The notes below the pieces were generated by a model. The model saw nothing but the letters and a program-made list of their open reading frames with translations, made no database searches and was not told the origin of the DNA. DNA of 64,000 nucleotides from Tipula vernalis. Its lineage: Eukaryota; Arthropoda; Insecta; Diptera; Tipulidae. The position numbers were made by a program, and so were the translations under genes. This document shows, one piece after another, positions 54,790 to 64,000 of this stretch (positions are counted from its first letter, which is position 1; each line of letters starts with the position of its first letter). Where the stretch lies: the NCBI GenBank assembly GCA_958295665.1, contig OY282558.1:68126789-68190788 (forward strand), in the 5' to 3' direction.

Positions 54790-55130
54790 AAATTTTATCA
54801 TCAAAACGAAACTGGAATTGTCATAACCGTTAACGGCGAGTGCTATAGATCGATGATAAGCAATTTCTTGTGTCCTAAACTAGATGATATGGATATCGAT
54901 GACATGTGGTTCCAACAGGACGGCGCTACGCTTCACACGATGGACATTCGGCACGAGCGATTTGAGGGCGACGTGAACTGGCCACCGAGATCGTACGATT
55001 TAATCCCTTTAGACTTCTTCCTTTGGAGCTAACTTAAATCGAAGATCTTTGCTGGATGGCGTTAACATAACTAACACCATCCAACAAATTCAGCCAGATG
55101 CATGCGACAAAGTCATCGGATATCTCACAC
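54790..55130 (+). pseudogene. Mariner-like (IS630-superfamily) transposase fragment
   Basis: C-terminal catalytic part of a DDE transposase: TVNGECYRSMISNFL, DDMWFQQDGATLHT (catalytic Asp), GDVNWPPRSYDLIPLDFFLWS (third catalytic position), to about 55130. The wording FQQDGA and WPPRS-DLTPLDFFLWG is typical of the mariner-like lineage distinct from the mariner at 35.3 kb. No N-terminal half and no inverted repeats. It follows the Helitron relic with no gap, suggesting nested or captured sequence. Confidence 0.75.
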
Positions 55131-55189
55131 ACAACTTGTTTTATTTACGTTTAAAAATATAGCGTCCTTAATGAAAGAATTGAAGATAA

Positions 55190-55335
55190 GCTAATCTCGT
55201 TTTACTTTTTTAATTTGTTTTTGTTGAATGTTAATTAATTCATGTAATTTCTAATATGCTACCGGTGATTAGACCATTTTAAATGTGTTTTTATTAACAC
55301 GTAGAAGTATATTTACGAACAGTAATTCAACGAAA
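55190..55335 (+). repeat. Truncated copy of the hairpin's central element
   Basis: Matches the reverse complement of about 55650-55793 (for example TTTTTGTTGAATGTTAATTAA, CTACCGGTGATTAGACC, TTAACACGTAGAAGTATA) but lacks its second terminal repeat. Confidence 0.85.
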
Positions 55336-55365
55336 CCGACTAATAGACAGAATTCTATTTATTTA

Positions 55366-56035
55366 ATTATATGATTTTAATATGTTCCGAAGATTGTAAG
55401 AGAATTCAATCCAGTTTCGAACTGATGAGCTTATGATTATGAAAAATCAATCTTCTCATCAGGCCGCGGCGACTGGACTGATTATACCACAATTTAAATT
55501 TTATATATACAGAATGTACTGTGCGTTAAGTACTAGCGAATCATACTAATACAGATGAATTCTGTTACAATTTTTCTTCTTCACGATATTCACACAGCTC
55601 TGCGAGTAAGCTAATTTTACTTTTTTAATTTGTTTTTGTTGAATGTTAATTAATTTCTGTTCGTAAATACTAATATACTTCTACGTGTTAATAAAAACAC
55701 ATTTAAAATGGTCTAATCACCGGTAGCATATTACAAATTACATGAATTAATTAGCATTCAACAAAAACAAATTAAAAAAGTAAAATTAGCTTACACGCAG
55801 AGCTGTGTCAATATCGTGAAGAAGAAAAATTGTAACAGAATTCATCTGTATTAGTATGATTCGCTAGTACTTAACGCACAGTACATTCTGTATATATAGA
55901 ATTTAAATTGTGGTATAATCAGTCCAGTCGCCGCGGCCTGATGAGAAGATTGATTTTTTCATAATCATAAACTCATCAGTTCGAAACTGGATTGAATTCT
56001 CTTACAATCTTCGGAACATATTAAAATCATATAAT
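55366..56035. repeat. 670-bp hairpin (long inverted repeat) with embedded MITE-like core
   Basis: Arms of about 290 bases: 55366-55655 pairs with 55745-56035. Outer ends are ATTATATGATTTTAATATG and its complement; the arms contain GTACTGTGCGTTAAGTAC and CCGCGGC near 55468 and 55933. The centre (about 55607-55793) is itself bounded by inverted TAAGCTAATTTTACTTTTTTAA, so it looks like a 187-bp MITE. The arms differ by only a few bases. No ORF. Confidence 0.9.
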
Positions 56036-56254
56036 CTCGTTTTATTTTAGGTTTAATGATCTCCGAAAATTTTAAAATTCATCTCGTTACATTGGGTTTA
56101 GTGAAAGCAGAAGTAACACAGCAATGCGAAATATCTCCTTCAACATTGCAGAAAGTGCAAGCGGCGTGAGTTTCCGTTAGAAGTTATAAACTCAATGATA
56201 TCTTAAACAATTTGTGCGGATAAATTTTGAAGTTATGTTTATAAAAAAAACTCT

Positions 56255-56338
56255 AATACAATGGTCCACAGAAAGTACTTCGAAGCACTGAATAGAACGC
56301 TCCAAGACTTAAGAGAAAATCGTAGCCTAATGGGAGTT
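56255..56338 (+). pseudogene. Helitron helicase scrap, second copy
   Basis: Reads MVHRKYFEALNRTLQDLRENRSLMG, almost the same as the segment at 54424-54502 (about 88 percent identical DNA by eye). It is joined at its 3' side to a LINE endonuclease, giving a chimeric 130-codon open frame (56261-56653). Confidence 0.8.
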
Positions 56339-58830
56339 GTCAAAAAATTTCTAAATCCAAAAGTTATATACACTAATGCAAGAAACTGTTTATTTGACAT
56401 AATCTTCATTGAAATTAGAAATCAACTTAACATGAAAATGGTCCTGGGTGTAGTATACAATCCGCTCAAATTGGAGTCCTCGAAATTAGGATTCCTAAAA
56501 GATCTTGAAACTGTCTTAAGTGATCTTATGACACGATATAATGAGGTCATTATTCTTGGTGACTTTAATATTGACTGTCTCGTTTCAACACCTACGGCTA
56601 AACAACTAAAATCATTAATGTCACTAATGGGCTTGGATTATTCTCAAAGGTAGCTACTAATTTTGTAGTTGCCACTTTAATTGATTTAGCCTTCGCCAAT
56701 CATCCTAAAAACATTAAAACCTCAAACTCAAATCTCAATTCCTGGCATTGCAACCACCCATGATATGATTTATGGGTCGTATGTGTTCCCCGTTGACAAA
56801 AATGTTAGTAACCAATTTATTTACGTGAGAGATTTCTGGAATATTGACAAGGACGCGCTACTGATGGCTGCTAATTCATTAAATTGGGCTTCATTATATC
56901 ATTTTTGTGATGTTAATAAACAGTTATCACTTTTAAATTCATTTATAAGTTATCTTATTGATAACTTTGTACCACTAAAAATGATTTGTGAGAAGCGTAA
57001 AGTGCGTGGTCCGTATTTTAATAATGATATTTTATTGCACCGTAATACTCGTGATTTTCTACATGAGAATTGGAGAAAGCATAAGACTGACATTAATAGG
57101 TTAAAATACGTTAGAGCTCGTAATAAAGTGAATTATATGATCAAAGCTGCCAAATGCCAGTTTTTTAATGATCGTTTTAGCAATAATACTACGAGTAAAT
57201 TGTTCTGGAAGAACTTCAACACATATATAAATCCGCCAATTCCGGAGTGTAAATGTGACATTACCTCTGATGAGTTCAATAGTTACTTCGGTTCGGTTTT
57301 CAACTCCAATGATGGATGTAAATTTTGTTTGTGATGCAGTTCATTCTGCCGCTGACGTAAATGCTTTCTACTTTAAAAATGTTTCTGCTGAAGAAGTTTG
57401 TTTCCATCTGGATAAAATCAAATCGAGTTCTGTAGGAATTGATGGTATTCCACTTAACCTCATTCAAATTCTACTTCCGGTTTTGCTACCTCACTTAACT
57501 TTTATTATAAATTCTGGCCTCACAAAATCGTTTTTGAAAGAATTATTCATGCTCAGATCAGTGGCTTTATTGCTAAACATAACCTATTGGATGAACTACA
57601 ATCTGGATTTCGTGCCAAGCACAGTACTACAACTGCCTTGTTGAAAGTTACTGATAATATTACTATTAATATTGAAGATGGTAAAGTTGCAGTTTTGGTT
57701 CTCTTAGACTTTTCTAAGGCATTTGATAAAGTAGACCACGCTATGTTGTTATCGAAACTATATTATGAATATAACTTTTCCAAGAGTGCTTGTCAACTTA
57801 TAGGTTCTTACTTGCATCTGCGACAACAATCTGTAAAATATCATGGCAACTTAAGCGACAACATTTTTGTCACATCTGGGGTTCCTCAAGGATCTATTTT
57901 AGGACCTATTCTGTTTTCATTGTACATAAATCAAATTTGTCAATCAATTAAACAAACGGGAACCATTTGCTATCACCTTTTTGCGGATGATTTGCAAATC
58001 TATTCTTTCGGGGATATTGATTCGATTGACGCTGTGATTAATAATCTAAATCAAGCTTTATGTGATATTTTGGAATGGTCCAAAGTGCACAAACTTCAAA
58101 TCAATTCTGCTAAGTCACAAGCCATACTAATAACTAACAAAAAACGTATAAATTTACCGATAAACAGTCTTTTACTTGACAATCACAGAATTGAGTTTTG
58201 TGACGTTATCAAGAGTCTGGGGTTGATCATAGACACTAAATTAAATTGGAGTACCCATGTTAATAACCTATATGTGGTAAAATTTATGGTATCTTAGGTA
58301 AATTGTGGTGCACGGCGAAATTTATTTCAAGTGATGTGAAATGTCATATCATTCGTACTCTTGTGGGACCTTTACTTTCATATTGTTCTTCGATATATTC
58401 GCAATGTTCCAAGAAGTCCCTACGAAAGTTAAATGTTGCTTTTAATTCTTGTGCTAGATACAAATTTTTGAAGCGAATGGGCGATCCAATTTCGCACCTT
58501 TCTGAACAGATATTTGGTATAAGCTTGAACCAGTTTTTGGAACTGTCGGTGTTGACTGTGATGTTTGGTTTGACTAAAAATAAAGTTCCGAACTACCTTT
58601 ATGATAAACTGAAATTCTCGAAATCGCAGAGGACATTAAATTTAAATTTGCCTAAATCATGCAAAACTAAGCCAAGACAACGTGCTTTCTTTATCCATTG
58701 AGTCAAGCTGTGGAATAGTCTGAATCCGTCTATAAAGGCAGCATCTAATTTGCGTGGTTTCAAGGGACTGTACCTCGAGGGGCTGATTGGCACATAATTT
58801 GTTTCCAATATTTTTCTTTTTTCTTTTTTT
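56339..58830 (+). pseudogene. LINE EN-RT, decayed
   Basis: 5'-truncated LINE. 56339-56653: end of the endonuclease with VVYNPL and VIILGDFNIDCL. 56660-56760: shifted, LIDLAFANH; the SDH motif is altered to TTHD. 56765-57334: linker (KKLFWKNFNTYIN-like SKLFWKNFNTYI). 57255-57580: VGIDGIPLNLIQILLP, then about 50 residues of RT fingers are missing. 57587-58297: ELQSGFRAKHSTTTAL, LLDFSKAFDKVDHAMLL, TSGVPQGSILGPILFSLYI, HLFADDLQIYSF (catalytic pair intact), KSLGLIIDTKLNWSTHV. 58303-58701: VGPLLSYCSSIYSQC to the C terminus. Related to the element at 60.3-64 kb. Ends without a clear tail near 58830. Confidence 0.75.
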
Positions 58831-58950
58831 CATTATCACGTCTTCTAATGTTTTATCTTTTGTTCTTAATCTTTTAATACTTTACTACTAATTACTTTTA
58901 AAAATCTTACAAATATTGAATTAAAAAATTAGTCTAACTTTTATCACTAA

Positions 58951-59634
58951 TCACGAAAAAAGTAGTAAGACCCATTTAAATTGCACGAGCTTAAAAAAGT
59001 TCATTTTTCGATTTTTTTAAAAGTTCATCAAAGAAGTTGCATCAAATTTTGCTTCAAAAATAAAATTTCGGCTTCCAAAACGTTGGATATGTTGGAAAAA
59101 ACTTTTGTTGATAGTGCACTGTCCATAGCGAATATTTTTGATTAGTATAAGTTGTTCAAAGAAGGCAGAGAAACGAAAAACGATCAATGTCCAAGGCTTC
59201 GGTGCTCAAAAATCGTCGATTGACAATTAGAGATCTTGCCGGGCCAGAACTTTGGACAGACAACTCTTGATTCTTGCATTACGATAATGCGTCGTCTTAC
59301 ACTGCATTAGTTGTCTGTGACTATTTGGCCAAAAATTCGACCCATATCTATCCGCAACCGCCCTTTTCGCCCGATTTAGATTCGTCTGACTTCCATCTAG
59401 CTATTGCCGAAACTCAAAAAACCGTTCCAGGGACATTGCTTTGTTGAAGAGAAAGAAGCCGAATCGACGAAGGTTTTGAAAGCCATTCCGGAAATCGACT
59501 TTAACAACTATTTTGAAGACTGGAAAAAACGTTGGCATGAGTGTATTCTAACCGAAGGGGATGAAATAAATTTGAAAGAATAATAAGCCATTTGTGTTTT
59601 ATTTAGAAAGTCGTACTACTTTTGGATCACAGTG
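58951..59634 (+). mobile_element. Short mariner-like element with decayed transposase
   Basis: Ends are imperfect inverted repeats: AAAAAAGTAGTAAGAC on the left (about 58955-58971) and GTCGTACTACTTTTGGATC on the right (59610-59628). Inside, 59010-59180 and 59270-59590 hold transposase pieces: DNASSYTALVVCDYLAKNS, PPFSPDLDSSDF (third catalytic Asp), VLKAIPEIDFNNYFEDWKKRWHECI and EGDEINLKE at the C terminus. First and middle thirds are mostly lost. Length about 680 bases, about half a full mariner. Confidence 0.65.
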
Positions 59635-60274
59635 TTAAGTCTGTCAATACAATTAGATTAGTGACAGATTAACTAATCGTGATTAGCTGATCTCTAGTCT
59701 GCCAATGGTTTAATAATAGACGAACCCACTTTTATTTTTGCTAACTATATATACTGTCTTACCGTAGATGTCTCCTTCTTTAGCCTTTTAAAAATTGGAT
59801 TGCCATCTATGCGATGTTTACTTCAATTTGACCAGAACGTTGTTATGAAAAAATTATAAATACTCTACAAAATACAGGGTGCTCTGGAAATAATCGTAAA
59901 ACTTGTAATATTCAGATGTTTTCAGACAAAGGTTTCCATGAGTGTGGGTTAATTTTAAATCTATAATAATTACAACGCGTTTCCTCTAAATTTCCCATTT
60001 TGGTCTTATTTGATGACGATTTGACTGGACTACCAAATTATTTACTACAATGTAAAGCATTTACGAGTTTCGCAAATTCAAATATCAAACTAGTTCGATA
60101 TAACTTAGCCTAACTTCAAGATATATACTGCCTCAATTTCTTCTGCGCTAAGCTATTTACTTCTAAACCAAGCACACTCTAAACCCTTCATATAAAATTA
60201 ATTTTAAAAGCTTTATGTTCAATCAGAAGACTCCGAAGATTAAAAGCTATTGATATGGTTGCGTGAAGCAAATA
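59635..60274. other. Non-coding stretch
   Basis: No gene or repeat recognised. Confidence 0.5.
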
Positions 60275-60524
60275 TATTTATTTATTTATTTATTTTATTC
60301 CGTTTTTACTACAACATGACAACTAGGTCATTTTACGTAATTACACTGTAATTACGCTGTATAAACAGCAACAAATCCACTTAATCTACATTAGTTTGTA
60401 CCACAGATCAGTAAAGGAAGAAAAATTATAAAAAATATGGAGATAAAAATAAAAATAAAACTAAAACTAAGTCTTCAGATTTATAACTAATTATAAATAA
60501 CTGTAAACCAATAATTACATACAG

Positions 60525-62030
60525 CTATAGATTATTATTAAGATAATTCACGCATTCCACCCTAAACGTGTCCAAACGTGTCAAACATTTAATATGTGTT
60601 GGAATAGTATTCCATAGCCTAGCACCTCTCCTTATAAATGACCCTTTCATATAATTGGTGCGATTGTTTGGCAATAATATGTTTTGTGTCCGTAATGACT
60701 GAGCAAATACAAGCTTATGATATAGATATTGAGGTTGACGAGTTGTAATAATTTTGTACATTAAAACTAGAATTCTAAGATCAAAATAATTCTCCAAAGA
60801 GCATCCAAAAATCTTATTATAGTAAGGTGTCAATCGATCCCTGCGTTTCAATCCAAAAATGTGTCTTAGGCATGAATTATACACTCTTTTAATTTTGGTA
60901 AATAAGCAAAAACTTAATTCGGAAAACACCACATCACAATAAAACAGATTACTAAGAATTAAAGATCTAGCTAACAGCATCCTGACCTTGATTGGAGTAA
61001 ATGCAGAGTTACGCCAAAGCATTCGCAGCCCAATGAACATTTTCTGCACAATAGAATTCACATGCACATTCCAATCCAAGTGTTTATCCAAGGTCACACC
61101 CAAATTCCTTACTGATTCACTAAAAGGTATATTGTCATTACCAACTCTAACAGAAGCTAAGTCCACGTCATAAGTAAAAGGATTACGCTTCTGGGAAAAC
61201 ATAATCACCTGGGACTTTTTTGAATTTAATAACAATTGATTCTCCGCCGACCACTCAATAATATTATTAATATCCCTGTTCATATATGCAATCACTTCGT
61301 TAGTAGCTACCATTCTATCACAATTATCAATCTCAATTTCCCTAAAAATTTGGAGATCGTCCGCAAACAAATGATAATGAGAGTGTCGAATAGAACTTCC
61401 AATATCGTTTATATACATTGCAAATATTAAGGGCCCCATAATAGATCCCTGGGGGACACCAGTAGGCAGAGGCAAATAACTAGACTTAACTCCATTATCT
61501 TCAACAAATTGAAAGCGATCAGTTAAATAAGATAACATTAATTCCGACGCATTAGATGAAAAACTGAAGCAGTTTCTCAATTTATAACAAAATTTAACGA
61601 ATGATATACAGTTAAAAGCTTTACTAAAATCAAGTAGACATAGCAGAACATAATTGCCCCTGTCCAAGCAGCTCCTAACAAATTCCATCAAATCCACTAA
61701 CACCGTTGCAGTACTATGTCTTTCCCTAAACCCTGACTGCTGAGAAGATAATAAGTTACTTGTATTAAGGTATTGTTTAATCTGGTCGGAAATAATTCTT
61801 TCGAACACTTTTGAAAGAACTGAGAGTTGAGCAATAGGTCTCACATCAGACACTAATGCAGGCTCCTTAACTTTAGGTAGCCCAATAACTCTATACTAAC
61901 TTTCCACACTTTAGGATAATATTTATGTTCCACAATACTATTAAACAAATACGTTAAATGAGGTACAATCACAGGAGCTATAATTTTTAAAAATCTTAGC
62001 GGCAAATTGTCAGCACCATTGCATTAGACG
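60525..62030 (-). pseudogene. LINE reverse transcriptase, two 1-base frame breaks
   Basis: Continuation of the endonuclease ORF. In one shifted frame 62025-61905 reads NLPLRFLKIIAPVIVPHLTYLF and YYPKVWKVS; a second shift near 61905 restores GLPKVKEPALVSDVRP, and from 61853 the 442-codon frame is open to 60525. RT: SQQSGFRERHSTATVL, LLDFSKAFNCISF, TGVPQGSIMGPLIFAMYINDI, HLFADDLQIF (catalytic pair), RNLGVTLDKHLDWNVHV. C terminus FGLKRRDRLTPYY to NYLNNNL. Apart from the two indels the domain looks functional, which suggests recent inactivation or sequencing error. Confidence 0.85.
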
Positions 62031-63396
62031 TTAGAGAGCCTATTGCTTTAAGAACATCGTCATCAGATATAATATTAAAATTGAAGCAATTAGAGTTATT
62101 AAAAGAGGTCCCAGTCTCCGAATGCTGCACCAGATTCATTATTGGCACTTTAACAAACTCCTCATTAAGCTCAGAAGGAGAAAATTTAGAAACAACCTCA
62201 GCTGAATCCTTGGTTTTAAACCCATATTTGTCCAAATTCCTCCACAATAATTTAGTGCCAAGTTTGGGATCCAACTTATCACGCAAAAACTTTCTCTTAG
62301 CCGATCTCACCATCTTATTAAGTTCTTTTTCATAACATTTGTAGGTTCGTTTGTCTTCCTCACAACGAGATCGTTTCCATACATTTTTTGCCATATCAAC
62401 AAGTTGTTTTTTATTTTTAATAGCATAGCTGAACCATGGGATAGGCTTGATTTTTTTCCTAATCATTTTAAAGGGAGCATACTGATGCAGCCATGCCGAG
62501 ATTTTATCATATAAAAACTCAAACGTCCCATCAATTGTATCAAATCTACTCAATTCAGTCCAATCAACATTAAGTATATCACAATGAAGGCTGGGAACAT
62601 CTATATTATCATAGTTGCGCACAAACTTAATCTCATCATTGAGTTGAACCGGTATGTTAAAGTCAATTGATATAAGATCATGATCAGTGAAGGATGACTG
62701 ATGAAAATTAGATGTTTCAAATTGGGTGTTAGAAACAATGTAATCCAGAAGTCTTTCAGTAGTATCACAAACTCTTGTTGGTTGAGTTTGCGTTGTATGC
62801 AAATTAAGTGAATCAAAGATATTTCTTAATTCACGGCTTTCAACCCTGTCTAAAAAATCAATATTAAGGTCACCCACCAAAATAACCATATCAAAATCCA
62901 CAACTAAATTAGACAATAGCTCACTCAATTCATTAAGAGGAAGGTCCCGAACATGCATATATGCAACACAAACAACTATATTTAAAGAATTAATACTAAA
63001 TTCAATTGTTAGATACTCTAAAGTCTCAGAAGAACCCTTTGAATGTATCTTCACATGATAATATTTAAAAAAGTCACTACGTACATAGAACGCAACTCCA
63101 CCACCTCTTCTTCCCACTCTATCATTCCTGAGAAACTTATACCCATCTATTTCAACACTTTTAAAAGTATGCGATGATTTAAGATTTGATTCAGACACTC
63201 CAATAATGTGATGGGAAATGTGCTTAAATTCCATTCTCAACTTATCAATATTCGCCGAAACACTACGCGCATTAATATGAGATACTTTCAAGCAATTTAT
63301 CGCTAACGGGGAAATGCTAGGTAAACTATTAAAAAAGCTCATAATCACAACCACAATGACAAGCCAGGACACAATGCATGAAAAAACAATAGGCAA
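61996..63396 (-). CDS. LINE ORF2 endonuclease and RT entrance
   Basis: 466 residues. The first 20 residues (IVFSCIVSWLVIVVVIM) are hydrophobic and probably not part of the family protein; a Met at residue 19 (MSFFNSLP) is a likelier start. Endonuclease: VSHINARSV, GVSESNL (Glu), GGVAFYVRSDF, VILVGDLNIDFLD (Asp, Asn) and SFTDHDLISIDF (Asp-His). Linker with FLRDKLDPKLGTKLLWRNL. The frame ends at SLTSNAMVLTICR because of a missing base near 62025. All catalytic endonuclease residues appear present. Confidence 0.85.
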   Translation of the reverse strand: MPIVFSCIVSWLVIVVVIMSFFNSLPSISPLAINCLKVSHINARSVSANIDKLRMEFKHISHHIIGVSESNLKSSHTFKSVEIDGYKFLRNDRVGRRGGGVAFYVRSDFFKYYHVKIHSKGSSETLEYLTIEFSINSLNIVVCVAYMHVRDLPLNELSELLSNLVVDFDMVILVGDLNIDFLDRVESRELRNIFDSLNLHTTQTQPTRVCDTTERLLDYIVSNTQFETSNFHQSSFTDHDLISIDFNIPVQLNDEIKFVRNYDNIDVPSLHCDILNVDWTELSRFDTIDGTFEFLYDKISAWLHQYAPFKMIRKKIKPIPWFSYAIKNKKQLVDMAKNVWKRSRCEEDKRTYKCYEKELNKMVRSAKRKFLRDKLDPKLGTKLLWRNLDKYGFKTKDSAEVVSKFSPSELNEEFVKVPIMNLVQHSETGTSFNNSNCFNFNIISDDDVLKAIGSLTSNAMVLTICR

Positions 63397-63716
63397 AGAA
63401 AATAAGAAAAAATATATAAGATAAACTATAAAATCTGAAGACTGTAAAACTATCTACTACTACATTTAAGATTAACTTAATATCTAAATTCAAAAGTTTA
63501 CAATACATATTTAATAACTAAACTGAATAAGGCTAAGAACAAAATTTATGCCAATCATGCAACTAATCATGCACTAAATGTACTCAAAGATAAGGCTATA
63601 AGAACAAAATATATAAACTAATCATGCACATACTATACAAGATATGTATTAACCAATAACTAAATGTCTAAATGTTAAATGTTCAACTGAATCAACTGAA
63701 TCAACCATCTAAACCA

Positions 63717-63998
63717 TTATTTTTTAAATTGAGCCAATTCTTCTACAGATCGCACAATTTTCGGTCTATCATTAGCTACCGCAATAATAGCTACCATACC
63801 TCTTCTTATAACCACATTTGATACCATTCCCGCTGTTTTCATCAACTTCGCTTTAACTAGAATGTCCTTGGCTTCCTTAGACAGATATTCATTGATGTAT
63901 ATCCTCGATTTTGGAAATTTGTCATCAATACATGTTATCCATAATGGTTTATCCTTTAAGTACTTAAGATAAGCAGCCATAAAATGATTCCTCTTCAA
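63717..63998 (-). CDS. LINE ORF1, C-terminal domain (partial)
   Basis: 94 codons open to the right edge, so the N terminus is outside the window. Reads KSRIYINEYLSKEAKDILVKAKLM, then VVIRRGMVAIIAV and IVRSVEELAQF. This matches the C-terminal domain shared by LINE ORF1 proteins and the baculovirus FP25-like family (INE-L, R-L-A+, +G+I-V, I-S--EL pattern). Probably RNA-binding. The stop is followed by a spacer before ORF2. Confidence 0.6.
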   Translation of the reverse strand: MKRNHFMAAYLKYLKDKPLWITCIDDKFPKSRIYINEYLSKEAKDILVKAKLMKTAGMVSNVVIRRGMVAIIAVANDRPKIVRSVEELAQFKK

Positions 63999-64000
63999 CT

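Larger units (their letters stand above)
60275..64000 (-). mobile_element. LINE, nearly intact, runs off right edge
   Basis: Minus strand: ORF1 C terminus (63998-63717), a spacer of about 320 bases, EN (63396-61996), RT (to 60525), 3' UTR and TTTA tail at about 60275-60296. Only two 1-base indels break ORF2. The spacer has a direct repeat of about 42 bases (AAGGCTA-AGAACAAAAT near 63530 and 63595). Likely CR1/Kiri-like group; clade not resolved. The 5' part lies outside the window. Confidence 0.8.

Noticed and set aside
1..64000. A host protein-coding gene
   Set aside because: Every long frame traces to a transposon protein; no exon-like frames with splice sites and a known host domain were found, though small or unusual exons in the AT-rich stretches cannot be excluded.

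Overview
This window looks like a transposon-rich, non-genic stretch of an insect chromosome, most probably a fly (Diptera). The base composition is strongly AT-rich, and the repeat set is typical of dipteran or other arthropod genomes: LOA-, CR1- and Jockey-type LINEs, mariner and Tc1, Helitron, a Penelope-like element, a Ty3/gypsy relic and tRNA-derived SINEs. I find no convincing host gene, no rRNA and no functional tRNA. Almost every protein-like segment belongs to a mobile element, and most are broken. The species call is inference.

Layout. 0-5 kb: a LOA-family 3' scrap, degenerate short-motif arrays, and a 5'-to-3' but decayed CR1 LINE on the minus strand. 6.1-8.5 kb: a Helitron Rep/helicase pseudogene (minus). 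8.5-11.7 kb: non-coding. 11.7-13.7 kb: a composite of GAGC-rich arrays around about ten 108-bp tandem repeats. 13.7-17.4 kb: a CR1 relic split by a LOA insertion (plus). 17.4-20.3 kb: Tc1, SINE, Penelope-like and mariner fragments. 20.3-24.3 kb: a well-preserved two-ORF LINE (minus). 25.9-27.5 kb: GAGTGAAAA arrays with an inverted repeat and a SINE. 27.6-31.3 kb: a fairly complete LOA element (plus). 31.3-34.7 kb: non-coding.

34.7-36.8 kb: an ATTCACT-type array interrupted by a mariner with intact terminal inverted repeats. 37.2-38.9 kb: Ty3/gypsy gag-protease-RT relic. 39.0-39.6 kb and 53.1-53.8 kb: two oppositely oriented copies of one non-autonomous LOA derivative. 41.6-42.5 kb: Helitron relic. 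42.55-46.6 kb: Jockey LINE (minus). 48.1-48.4 kb: a SINE-like fragment with a perfect hairpin. 48.55-51.52 kb: an uninterrupted 990-residue LINE endonuclease/RT ORF, the best-preserved gene here. 51.7-52.9 kb: CR1 relic. 53.9-56.3 kb: Helitron and mariner-like scraps around a 670-bp hairpin structure. 56.3-58.8 kb: decayed LINE (plus). 58.95-59.63 kb: short mariner-like element. 60.3-64 kb: nearly intact LINE (minus) running off the right edge.

The window therefore reads as layered insertions: LINEs landing in older LINEs, a mariner inside a motif array, and a LOA element beside a motif array. The least explained material is the recurring class of degenerate short-motif arrays (1.3-1.8, 11.7-13.7, 25.9-27.5 and 34.7-36.8 kb), the 108-bp tandem family inside one of them, and the 670-bp hairpin at 55.4-56.0 kb.
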